Source: Psychrobacter immobilis (GTDB lineage Bacteria > Pseudomonadota > Gammaproteobacteria > Pseudomonadales > Moraxellaceae). Taken from it: a DNA stretch of 64,000 bases. The notes under the pieces were generated by a model, which was not told the origin of the DNA, searched no databases, and saw only the letters and a program-made list of their open reading frames with translations. Below, one piece after another: positions 26,105-34,284 of this stretch. The stretch covers positions 124,001 through 188,000 of the forward strand of contig NZ_CAJGZJ010000003.1 in the NCBI RefSeq assembly GCF_904846225.1, in the 5' to 3' direction. Made by a program: the position numbers and the translations under genes. Each line of letters begins with the position of its first letter. The first letter of the stretch is position 1.

Positions 26105-26887
26105 ATGACTCATATTTTATTGGTAGAAGACGATCCTGCTATTGCCATGTCGCTGAAAGTTACTTGCAAGCGTGAAGGCTGGGACATTACGTGGCTAGAC
26201 AATGCCAGTAGCGTGCTACCGATGCTACACACTGATGAGGCAAGAGATCTATCCGCGATTATTTTGGATGTGGGGTTGCCAGATGGTGACGGGTTGAGTT
26301 TATGTCAACAAATACGCCATACCACTGACATTGATGCGCTAAAAGATATTCCTATCGTGTTTTTGACGGCTCGTAGTGATGAAGTCGATCGCATCTTAGG
26401 TTTAGAGATGGGCGGTGATGATTATTGTGCCAAGCCGTTTAGCCCGCGAGAACTGGTCGCTCGTCTAAAAGCCATTTGGCGACGTGAGCAATTATTGTCG
26501 CAGCAGTCTGCTATTCAAGCAACATCAACGGATAATAACGTTAATGAAACTTTCTCTAATAATATGTCAGGTCAAGCCTTAACATTTAATTGTCAATCTG
26601 GTATTTGGCATTATCAACCGCTCAATTACTCTTTGATGTGGCAAGAACAAAAGCTTGAGCTGAGTAACACAGAGCGCAAAATTTTATTAACCTTATTGCA
26701 AGCTCCCAATCAAGTCTTTAGCCGAGAGCAACTTTTGAATGCGGTGAGCGACTATCCAGATCATCGTTTGGCGCGGACGATAGACAGCCATATCAAGTCA
26801 ATTCGTAAGCAGTTGGCGACGGTCGACGCTAGCATTGATGTCATTCATACGCATCGTGGATTGGGATATGCGTTATGTCCTGCTTAG
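26105..26887 (+). CDS. creB: Response regulator CreB
   Basis: A 260-residue OmpR-class response regulator. The receiver domain (1-125) has acidic residues ED 8-10, phospho-acceptor Asp 55 in ILDVGLPDGDG, and Lys 110 in AKPFSPRE. The segment FLTARSDEVDRILGLEMGGD is very close to E. coli CreB. A winged-helix DNA-binding domain occupies about 165-260, ending THRGLGYALCP. A polar linker of about 40 residues is longer than in E. coli. It forms a two-gene unit with creC 37 bases downstream. CreBC in enterics responds to carbon status and controls metabolic and beta-lactam tolerance genes; its targets here are unknown. Confidence 0.92.
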   Translation: MTHILLVEDDPAIAMSLKVTCKREGWDITWLDNASSVLPMLHTDEARDLSAIILDVGLPDGDGLSLCQQIRHTTDIDALKDIPIVFLTARSDEVDRILGLEMGGDDYCAKPFSPRELVARLKAIWRREQLLSQQSAIQATSTDNNVNETFSNNMSGQALTFNCQSGIWHYQPLNYSLMWQEQKLELSNTERKILLTLLQAPNQVFSREQLLNAVSDYPDHRLARTIDSHIKSIRKQLATVDASIDVIHTHRGLGYALCPA

Positions 26888-26924
26888 TACTGTTATTTAA
26901 TAACGTCAAATCGCTTTTAAAGCC

Positions 26925-28676
26925 ATGAAGCATACGACTAGTGACAATCATAAAGCCAGTGACGATATTCCTACTAGCCAAAGTAACTGGTATGCAAAAC
27001 TGCATCCGATCGGAACCGCGCAGCAAACCACTGAACCTAAACGAGTACTGAATTTGAGTATTTTTTTCAGGATTTGGTTGGCGGTTGCTTTGGTACTGAT
27101 CATTTGCGGTGTGGTCGCGTTTACTCAACTATTTGGTTATGTCAAACCAACAGCGCAGCAGGTCATCGAAGACACGTTATTGGATACCAGTAAATTTCTC
27201 GCGGCAAATTTGCAGTTGCCATTATCCTCAGGTCAGTTATACGACGATGCTTATCAAGCAAAACTTGATACTGCCTTTATTGGCATACCAACGACTTATC
27301 AAGCCACAGAGCCAAACTATAAAAACAAAAACTATAGCAGTTTTCGGGTATACGTGACAGATAATAGAGGCATGGTCATTTACGATTCACTACCCAAACC
27401 TGATAATGACGAAGGGCAAGACTATAGTCGCTGGAATGATGTGTATTTAACCTTGAATGGTCAATATGGCGCAAGAAGTACAACGCAAAACCACAATCAG
27501 CGCGATGGTACGATTATGTATGTGGCGCAGGCCATAAAAGACGATCAAGGCAAGCTAATCGGTATAGTCAGCGTTGGCAAACCGGTCTCTAGCGTCCTGC
27601 CTTACTTGGACAATACCCGCAGTCGTATGTTTATAACAGCGTTGTTTATGAGCGTTGCGGCTCTTATTTTAGCAGGACTGGTGGCATGGTGGCTCAAACA
27701 AAGCATCACCTTGGTGACCCAATATACCAGTGCGCTGGCGGAGAATACCAAAAAACCGTATTTCTACTTAGGGCATGAACTCAATAGCCTGACAGATACG
27801 ATTGAATCTATGAAACATCAATTAGAAAATCGAGCTTACGTCACAGATTATGTTCATACGCTTACTCACGAGCTCAAAAGCCCCTTAACAGCAATTCGCG
27901 CCAGCAGCGAGTTATTAGAGGACGATGGGCTCGATGCAGATGATCGGCAAATGCTCATACAAACCATTGGTGAGCAAAGCATCAAAATGCAGCATCTGAT
28001 CGATCGCCTCCTGTTACTTGCCAAGATTGAGCAACCCACCTTTAAGCTGAATCAAAAGCTAACGCCTCTGCTGCCATTACTACACAGTCTAGCAAAAGAC
28101 AATGCAGCTAAGTTGCAACAGCAGCATCTGCCCCCTATCGAAATCTATATTGATGATCAATGCTTTACTGAAACGACCGTTTTACAGCCAAATATGTTGG
28201 CACACACCAGTGTTTTTGCTGACCAATTTTGGTTGGTACAAGTGCTACAAAATGTACTAGATAACGCCATTCATTTCGCCGAAAGCACGGTCATTATTTA
28301 TATACACAACACACTGAACACCGTGACTATTGATATATTTAATGATGGTAAATTGCTACCTGAGTACGCGGTAAATAAAGCCTTTGACCGTTACTTTAGT
28401 CTATCGCATCACAGTCAGCCTGCTCATCATTCAACAAGCCATTCGTCAGATAAGGAGGCTTCCCACAACCTCGAACCAGAATCTCCTAGCATGGCACGCA
28501 GCACAATCAAAAAAGGGACGGGTCTTGGCTTAACCTTAGTCAAACAAGTCATTGAACATCATGGCGGTCATGTTGCTATTAATAATATTATTGCCAACAA
28601 TGGTAAAGATAATGTCGCTACCAATCAGCTTTCTGGCGTAATGGTTAGTATTACGCTACCTTTGGCTAAAGGCTAA
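26925..28676 (+). CDS. creC: Sensor histidine kinase CreC
   Basis: A 583-residue inner membrane histidine kinase. It has two membrane helices (about 45-70 and 230-252) flanking a periplasmic sensor with the CreC hallmark GQDYSRWNDVYLTLNGQYGA, close to E. coli CreC. Then come a HAMP-like linker and the dimerisation box LTHELKSPLTAIRAS (phospho-His about 315). The ATPase domain has N box VLDNAIHFAE and G box GTGLGLTLV. E. coli CreC is 474 residues. The extra length is an N-terminal cytosolic tail and a polar insertion before the G box (SHHSQPAHHSTSHSS). CreD and CreA are not adjacent. Confidence 0.93.
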   Translation: MKHTTSDNHKASDDIPTSQSNWYAKLHPIGTAQQTTEPKRVLNLSIFFRIWLAVALVLIICGVVAFTQLFGYVKPTAQQVIEDTLLDTSKFLAANLQLPLSSGQLYDDAYQAKLDTAFIGIPTTYQATEPNYKNKNYSSFRVYVTDNRGMVIYDSLPKPDNDEGQDYSRWNDVYLTLNGQYGARSTTQNHNQRDGTIMYVAQAIKDDQGKLIGIVSVGKPVSSVLPYLDNTRSRMFITALFMSVAALILAGLVAWWLKQSITLVTQYTSALAENTKKPYFYLGHELNSLTDTIESMKHQLENRAYVTDYVHTLTHELKSPLTAIRASSELLEDDGLDADDRQMLIQTIGEQSIKMQHLIDRLLLLAKIEQPTFKLNQKLTPLLPLLHSLAKDNAAKLQQQHLPPIEIYIDDQCFTETTVLQPNMLAHTSVFADQFWLVQVLQNVLDNAIHFAESTVIIYIHNTLNTVTIDIFNDGKLLPEYAVNKAFDRYFSLSHHSQPAHHSTSHSSDKEASHNLEPESPSMARSTIKKGTGLGLTLVKQVIEHHGGHVAINNIIANNGKDNVATNQLSGVMVSITLPLAKG

Positions 28677-28852
28677 CCGTTTTAGAGAAAATCAATACTT
28701 GCCTACTCCAATAAATATCTTGCCCTTCTTTCAAAGCTTTATTCTTAGTGACAATTCATTAACTTTCCATCATTCCTACACGTGATTTCTATCTTTTTAT
28801 TTTACGATAGCGTTATTCATATTCGTAAGCTAAATTTAAGGTAGACAAAGCA

Positions 28853-29053
28853 ATGCAAAATCTCATTCATCAAAATCAAATTATAGAAAACTGCTTGGGT
28901 CGTAGTCGCCATTATTGTCTACAAGCCTTATCGCGCGAAGGGATCGATAACATTACTTTTGGCCATTGGCTAGCCATTCCCAGTCAGCAATTACTTTTGG
29001 TGTTTCGACATCAACAATGTGTGGCGATTGATGATTATCAGCAGGCTGCTTAA
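28853..29053 (+). CDS. Small hypothetical protein
   Basis: A 66-residue protein I do not recognise (MQNLIHQNQIIENCLGRSRH ...). It is hydrophilic, has no signal peptide or membrane helix, and carries three cysteines and several histidines. An AAGG site is 11 bases from the ATG. It lies alone between creC and a family A repeat. Coding status is moderately likely, because the frame starts cleanly and has balanced composition. Confidence 0.45.
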   Translation: MQNLIHQNQIIENCLGRSRHYCLQALSREGIDNITFGHWLAIPSQQLLLVFRHQQCVAIDDYQQAA

Positions 29054-29081
29054 TACAGCCAAAAAACAATAAAAGCGCGAC

Positions 29082-29210
29082 AGTACTGCTGGCATAAATT
29101 TTTTGAAGCCTCTGTCCGCAACGGCACAGCAAGCGAGAAAAATCTATACCAGTAGTATCTGACGATTGATGTATCGATTTAAATTTTCACCGACTATATC
29201 TTTTATTATT
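29082..29210 (+). repeat. Dispersed palindromic-core repeat (family A), core plus right arm
   Basis: The core runs CTGGCATAAATTTTTTGAAG, GCCTCTGTCCGCAACGGCAC, AGCAAGCGAGAAAAATC, TATACCAGTAG. The right arm continues GTATCTGAC and ends CCGACTATATC at 29200-29210. Confidence 0.85.
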
Positions 29211-29258
29211 AAATCGATTACAATTCATAAGCCCAGTAAATGTCTTATAAACTTCCAT

Positions 29259-29312
29259 AAAAAAGCCCTTTATTTTTCTAATAAAATTTTATTAAAAAAA
29301 TAAAGGGCGAAT
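29259..29312 (-). terminator. Rho-independent terminator after aroC
   Basis: On the minus strand GCCCTTTATTTTTTT ... AAAAATAAAGGGC followed by TTTTTTA: a 13-bp stem. Confidence 0.85.
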
Positions 29313-29330
29313 AACGTTATAACGAGTTGT

Positions 29331-30434
29331 TTAAGTAATAGACTGTACTGGCGGCTGAACATCAGCGTTTTGACCACGATGACGCAGATAATGATCGAGC
29401 AATACAATCGCTAGCATGGCCTCGGCAATGGGCGTTGCGCGTACACCCACGCAAGGGTCATGACGACCTTTGGTCAACATGTCCACCGACTCACCTTGAG
29501 TATTAATACTCTTGCCAGCAGTAGTGATACTAGACGTAGGCTTAAGGGCGATACTGACTCGAATATCTTGTCCTGACGAGATACCGCCCAATATACCGCC
29601 CGCGTGATTGGCCGTAAAGCCATTTGGCGTCATCTCATCACGAGAACGATGACCAAACTGTCCTGCTACCGCCATGCCGTCACCAATCTCAACCCCTTTT
29701 ACGGCGTTGATACTCATCATAGCATGAGCAATATCGGCATCTAAGCGGTCAAACACCGGCTCACCAAGTCCAACTGGCACGCCACTGGCAATCACTTCAA
29801 GACGAGCACCGCAACTGGTGCCTTCACGGCGTAAACTGTCTATCAATGCCTCAAAACGCGTCACTGCATCCGCATCCGCACAAAAAAACGGATTGCTATT
29901 CACGAATTCCCAATCAATTTGACTGGGCTCGAGTACGTGACTGTATTCATTACCGATTTGGGTAACGTGACCACGTATTTGTACCCCTAAGCGATCTTGT
30001 AGATATTTTTTGGCAATAGCGCCAGCTGCCACTCGCATCGCCGTCTCGCGCGCTGACGAGCGCCCACCACCACGATAATCGCGAAAGCCATACTTCATAC
30101 TATAAGTGTAATCAGCATGACCCGGACGGAAGGTATCTTTGATTTCGCTATAATCTTTTGATTTCTGATTGGTGTTGCGAATCAGTAGACCAATAGACGT
30201 ACCCGTTGTTTTACCTTCAAATACGCCAGAGATAATTTCAACTTCATCAGATTCACGGCGCTGGGTCGAATACTTAGACGTACCCGGTTTGCGTCGATCC
30301 AAATCCACTTGCAAATCATCCTCTGATAACGCTAGACCTGGCGGTATACCATCGACGATTGCCATGAGACCTGCACCATGCGACTCGCCACAAGTGGTCA
30401 CCGTAAAAACCTGTCCGATACTATTGCCTGCCAT
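29331..30434 (-). CDS. aroC: Chorismate synthase
   Basis: A 367-residue FMN-dependent enzyme that makes chorismate from 5-enolpyruvylshikimate-3-phosphate, the last step of the shikimate pathway in the cytosol. Family signatures include [18 protein letters not shown] near residues 16-33, [20 protein letters not shown] near 120-140 and [13 protein letters not shown] near 270-285. The length is normal. The prmB gene lies 145 bases upstream on the same strand with a tandem repeat between, so the two may be co-transcribed, as in other gammaproteobacteria. Confidence 0.98.
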   Translation of the reverse strand: MAGNSIGQVFTVTTCGESHGAGLMAIVDGIPPGLALSEDDLQVDLDRRKPGTSKYSTQRRESDEVEIISGVFEGKTTGTSIGLLIRNTNQKSKDYSEIKDTFRPGHADYTYSMKYGFRDYRGGGRSSARETAMRVAAGAIAKKYLQDRLGVQIRGHVTQIGNEYSHVLEPSQIDWEFVNSNPFFCADADAVTRFEALIDSLRREGTSCGARLEVIASGVPVGLGEPVFDRLDADIAHAMMSINAVKGVEIGDGMAVAGQFGHRSRDEMTPNGFTANHAGGILGGISSGQDIRVSIALKPTSSITTAGKSINTQGESVDMLTKGRHDPCVGVRATPIAEAMLAIVLLDHYLRHRGQNADVQPPVQSIT

Positions 30435-30495
30435 ATTTATCCTTAAACAAGTAAACGCGATTGCTGGTTATTTGATCAATCATTTGTGCGTTGAA

Positions 30496-30559
30496 CTGGT
30501 ACTATTTTTAATTGACACTATTTTTGATTAGCACTACTTTTGATTGATACTATTAATAT
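30496..30559. repeat. Short tandem repeat, 16 bp x 4
   Basis: CTGGTACTATTTTTAA, TTGACACTATTTTTGA, TTAGCACTACTTTTGA, TTGATACTATTAATAT: in-register diverged units between prmB and aroC. Confidence 0.85.
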
Positions 30560-30579
30560 GTATTTACGATGCACACATA

Positions 30580-31755
30580 CTACTGAATGCCGTCCAATAG
30601 CTGCACATAAGCGGCAAATAGCTGACGATTTGCCATGAGCTCATCATAGGTAATAGCAAAAACGCCATGACCGCCGTGGGCAAACTTCAGCCAATCGAAC
30701 TGAATTTCAGGATAGGCTTGTTTTAATGCCCATTCACTATCGCCCACTTCACAGACAAGCAAGCCTTCTGGGCTAAGATAATCTGCTGCTTCAAATAGGA
30801 TGCGATGTACCAAATCCAATCCATCTTGACCCGCTGCTAACGCGTGTTCAGGCTCGTGTAAAAACTCAGGTGGTAAATCTGCCATGATAGCGGCATCGAC
30901 ATATGGCGGATTTGTAACGATTAGCTCGTACTGATTTTCTGTCGGAATCTTAGCAAATAGATCTGATTCAATCACATTCACTTGATGGCCAAGATCATGA
31001 TGATCGACGTTGACCATTGCCACCTCTAACGCCCCTTTATCAATATCAACGGCATCAACGAGCGCATCGATGAAACGTGTCGCAAGAGCAATCGCAATAC
31101 AACCTGAGCCCGTACATAAATCTAAGATGCGTTCAGGCTGCGACAACTGTTTAACGTCTAAACCATGATCATAAAATATGGAGGTTTGTTCATTGACGCT
31201 AACACCAAGCGGTTTGGCCAGCTCACTGACTTCAAAATACGGGTGAAACTGCTGACGAATCAACTCTGCTATCGGTGAGCGCGGGATCAAAACACGTTCA
31301 TCGACATAAAAAGGCAAATCACAGAAATACGATAAATTGATCAAATAGCTTAGTGGCTTACGCTCAGCGATACGTTCTTCTAATAAGTCCAATACCTGCT
31401 GCTTCTCTGATGTGGTCAAGCGGCAGTCAAGAATCTGCTCATTCGCTGACCAATCTAAAGAGAGCGTGTGCAATACAATGGCCGATGCTTCGGCAAATTC
31501 ATCCGTGGTACCTTGAGCGACGACCACATCATAATTACGGAGCTGCGTGACCGAAAAACGAATGAAATCACGAATACTCACTAGCTGCTCGCGCGCTTCT
31601 TCTAATTCTGCAGGCAAGTTGGCAAATTGATCGTGTTCACCGACAAGCCCAGTTTCCAAATCATACTCCAGCTCACCTGCTAAAGCTTCAGAGCCATCTT
31701 CATTGAAATATTGATTTTGAAACTCTTCTGCGCTCATTGTTTGGTCTTCTGACAT
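30580..31755 (-). CDS. prmB: Ribosomal protein L3 glutamine methyltransferase
   Basis: A 391-residue SAM-dependent methyltransferase that modifies a glutamine of ribosomal protein L3. It has SAM motif I ILDLCTGSGCIAIALA (about 215-230) and the catalytic NPPYVD (about 281-286). The N-terminal helical domain begins near VSIRDFIRFSVTQL. E. coli PrmB has 310 residues. The extra 70-80 residues are an acidic N-terminal extension (EEFQNQYFNEDGSEALAGEL and onward). AAGGTG six bases before the ATG supports this long start. It lies upstream of aroC. Confidence 0.94.
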   Translation of the reverse strand: MSEDQTMSAEEFQNQYFNEDGSEALAGELEYDLETGLVGEHDQFANLPAELEEAREQLVSIRDFIRFSVTQLRNYDVVVAQGTTDEFAEASAIVLHTLSLDWSANEQILDCRLTTSEKQQVLDLLEERIAERKPLSYLINLSYFCDLPFYVDERVLIPRSPIAELIRQQFHPYFEVSELAKPLGVSVNEQTSIFYDHGLDVKQLSQPERILDLCTGSGCIAIALATRFIDALVDAVDIDKGALEVAMVNVDHHDLGHQVNVIESDLFAKIPTENQYELIVTNPPYVDAAIMADLPPEFLHEPEHALAAGQDGLDLVHRILFEAADYLSPEGLLVCEVGDSEWALKQAYPEIQFDWLKFAHGGHGVFAITYDELMANRQLFAAYVQLLDGIQ

Positions 31756-32124
31756 ATCGCACCTTGCTGATTACATGCTCACGGACTACATGTGTGTGGG
31801 TTAAATCGCTTTTTGTGAAAAGCTAATCTATTAAATGAAAATCTAATTATGCATTATAGACACAAACACTAAGTAGCGCCAATATTTGCCTCTCTGCTGC
31901 CCTTTTTACATTTATACAAATGGCGCAAATAATGAGAGTTTTGGATAATAATCTAACCTTACCTTATAAACATCCGTGCTATGTTCTTGCCCAACTGTAG
32001 TGAATACGTCAACAGTTGACGTTTAACAACAGCTAAATGCAAAAAGATGTATCAAAAGTTTGCGAAGCAATCAAATTATGCGCATAATAGCCGCATTAGT
32101 AGCAACTACAAGTGACTCAACATT
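31756..32124. other. Divergent region, prmB / L,D-transpeptidase
   Basis: Carries both promoters. The 15-base palindrome CGTCAACAGTTGACG (32007-32021) lies about 105 bases before the transpeptidase gene and could be an operator. No gene was seen. Confidence 0.45.
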
Positions 32125-33495
32125 ATGAAAATAAAGCCTATTATTACTGCTATATCTATCGCTGTCGTTGGTGCCAGTGTTAGCGCACTTGCCGCCACCA
32201 CTGATAGTACTCGCACATTGCCAGTACGTACGATGAATTCAGCACCTAGTCTCGCTCAAAAAGTTAGCCTCGATGTGCAAGAAAATCGTAGCAGCTCAGT
32301 TGCCGAATCTGATCGTATGACGCAACTGATTGATTCAAAAAAGAGAGCAGAGACATCTGCGCAGCCAAAAGCAGCCCCAGCAGACAACATGAGCGCCGCC
32401 GAGTTGACGCTTAAGGATGAACGCTCTGATAGCACTGATGATATCAGTGAAGGTCAAGCCGTTGCTGCCCCTAGCGACGTAGCCTCTATTGACTCATCTG
32501 ACCCAATGGCTTTTGAGCTGCCTGAAAACGAAAAACGTCAAGATTTTAGCGACGACCCTACCATCAAAAATATCGAAGATAAAGATGGTAAAAGATACAC
32601 CACGCTGAACTTGTCAAACTATGCCAAACAAGTGAATGAGTCTACTTGGTCATCCAATATGAAAGTCAACTCAGCGATGACTATTAAAATTCAAGCGTTA
32701 CTCGATTGGAACCATGCTTCTCCTGGCCCTATCGATGGTGGTTGGGGTATGAATAGTAAAAAAGCCCTTATCAACTTTCAAACTATGAAAGGCTTGTCAG
32801 CAACCGGTAAAATGGATCAAAAAACATGGGATGCTTTGATCAAAAACATCTCACCCACTAAGCCTGTACTGGTCACTTATACCATCACTGACGATGATAT
32901 CAAGACCAATTTTACGAACACACCTGCGGGCGCAGAAGCCAAGTCAAAAATGAAAGGTCTTTATTATCAAGACATCAAAGAGATGTTTGGCGAGCGTTTC
33001 CATATGGATGTGCGCTACTTAGACAAGCTAAATCAGAACAAAGGATACAAAGCGGGCGAGACCATCACTGTCCTCAATACACGTGGTCCACTTGATCAGC
33101 GTATTAACCGCGTTATCGCCAATAAAGCAGAAAAAACGCTTTATGCTTACAATGATAAAAAACTGGTTGCCACCTACCCAACGACGATTGGTAGTGATGA
33201 CACACCATCGCCACATGGTACTTTTAAGATCGTTAATAAAGTAAAAATGCCTTGGTATAAAGCCACGGTCGGTGATGGCGCTCAGAAAAAAGTTTATATG
33301 TTACCACCAGGGCCAAACAATCCTGTCGGTGTCGTATGGATGGGCTTGTCTAAACCTTCTTACGGTCTGCATGGCTCACCGCAGCCTGAAGGAATCAGTC
33401 GTCAAGCATCACACGGCTGTATTCGCTTGACCAACTGGGATGTATTAGAGGTTTATGCCAATATCGAAAATGGCGCAACCGTTGAGCTTCAATAG
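32125..33495 (+). CDS. L,D-transpeptidase (YkuD family) with peptidoglycan-binding domain
   Basis: A 456-residue periplasmic cell-wall enzyme. It has a Sec signal peptide (1-23, cleavage near ALA) and a low-complexity Ser/Asp/Ala region (about 25-170). A PG_binding_1 domain spans about 185-245 (IKIQALLDWNHASPGPIDGG, then the FQTMKG helix). The C-terminal YkuD domain (about 325-456) has HGSPQPEGISRQASHGCIRL with catalytic Cys about 432. The family forms 3-3 cross-links in peptidoglycan or attaches lipoproteins. The long disordered linker suggests it reaches out from the membrane-proximal space. A strong terminator follows. Confidence 0.92.
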   Translation: MKIKPIITAISIAVVGASVSALAATTDSTRTLPVRTMNSAPSLAQKVSLDVQENRSSSVAESDRMTQLIDSKKRAETSAQPKAAPADNMSAAELTLKDERSDSTDDISEGQAVAAPSDVASIDSSDPMAFELPENEKRQDFSDDPTIKNIEDKDGKRYTTLNLSNYAKQVNESTWSSNMKVNSAMTIKIQALLDWNHASPGPIDGGWGMNSKKALINFQTMKGLSATGKMDQKTWDALIKNISPTKPVLVTYTITDDDIKTNFTNTPAGAEAKSKMKGLYYQDIKEMFGERFHMDVRYLDKLNQNKGYKAGETITVLNTRGPLDQRINRVIANKAEKTLYAYNDKKLVATYPTTIGSDDTPSPHGTFKIVNKVKMPWYKATVGDGAQKKVYMLPPGPNNPVGVVWMGLSKPSYGLHGSPQPEGISRQASHGCIRLTNWDVLEVYANIENGATVELQ

Positions 33496-33513
33496 TTTTT
33501 AGTAATGATGATC

Positions 33514-33543
33514 AAAAAGACCTCGATATTGAGGTCTTTTTTT
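33514..33543 (+). terminator. Rho-independent terminator after the L,D-transpeptidase gene
   Basis: AAAAAGACCTC GATATT GAGGTCTTTTTTT: a perfect 11-bp stem with a T-run. Confidence 0.92.
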
Positions 33544-33579
33544 ATGCTTGCTGATAAGGCTTGGTTGACGTCAATCACG

Positions 33580-33624
33580 GATATAGTGTCGTGTATCCAT
33601 TTTATTCAATATCGACTATATTCT
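33580..33624. repeat. Short derivative of family A repeat
   Basis: GATATAGTGTCGTGTATCCA ... TATCGACTATATTC has both outer ends of family A but lacks the core. It closely matches the right arm of the copy at 33992-34141 (TATAGTGTTGCGTATCCATT). Confidence 0.6.
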
Positions 33625-33630
33625 CTAACT

Positions 33631-33843
33631 TTATACCTTATAACTGTTTTCGTTGCCAGTAAGACTGCCAATTTTTTTGGCAAAAAACATAGCGGCTGGG
33701 ATCGAAACCAAAGCGCCTAGCGCTATCGCTATTTAGACATGAGATATCTCATTAAAGCCCATAATTAAGACTCCAATTATAAAAAGCCCCATGGTAACGG
33801 TTGCTGCTATTAAATATACAACGCAAAATAATAACCAGTTCAT
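33631..33843 (-). pseudogene. Small two-helix membrane protein, split by an in-frame stop
   Basis: From an ATG at 33843, behind a strong GAGGAG site (spacing about 6), the frame reads MNWLLFCVVYLIAATVTMGL, then FIIGVLIMGFNEISHV and a TAA at 33735-33733. Without any shift it continues IAIALGALVSIPAAMFFAKK, then IGSLTGNENSYKV and TAA at 33633. The two halves form one coherent 70-residue protein with two membrane helices. It resembles small proteins often mislabelled CTP synthetase in proteobacterial genomes. Either it is a recent pseudogene, a sequencing error, or only the 36-residue first helix is made. It is flanked by family A repeats. Confidence 0.65.
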
Positions 33844-34284
33844 AAATTACTCCTCATTAATATTGTGGATATAATATATTTATACTTTAAATCCACAAAA
33901 AAAGTAAGTATTTATTGTAACCCCTTAGACTATCTATATGAAGTGACTACACATGAGAACCTTGTTATCGTTTAGGTCTCAATACTATTCAGATATAGTT
34001 GGGTCGATATAAAAAAGAGACAACGGGGCTGGGATGAATTTTTTGTTGCCTCTGTCTGCGAAGGCACAGCAAGCAAGAAAAATTTGTCCCAGTCACGCAG
34101 TATAGTGTTGCGTATCCATTTTATTCAGTAGCTCAGATAGTTTAACTATTATTTTTTGAACACTTATTACTTGTGACCTCCTCCTTTTAGTCAGACGCAT
34201 AAAACTCATATACTTTTAACGATTTATTATTACAATAATGGCTTTCTTTGACCTCTCATTTACCTCTCAATAAAGCTACCTGTT
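33844..34284. other. Gap upstream of the DUF389 gene
   Basis: Holds the small pseudogene's promoter, a family A repeat (33992-34141) and the promoter of the DUF389 gene. No further gene was seen. Confidence 0.45.
33992..34141 (+). repeat. Dispersed palindromic-core repeat (family A), full copy
   Basis: Starts at GATATAGTTGGGTCGATAT. The core is 34026-34094 (GCTGGGATGAATTTTTTG, GCCTCTGTCTGCGAAGGCAC, AGCAAGCAAGAAAAATTTG, TCCCAGTC). The right arm TATAGTGTTGCGTATCCATT runs to CAGATAGTT. Confidence 0.85.

Noticed and set aside
33505..33720. 71-codon plus-strand frame after the L,D-transpeptidase gene
   Set aside because: It runs through a perfect terminator and a repeat. The minus strand carries the coherent small membrane protein.
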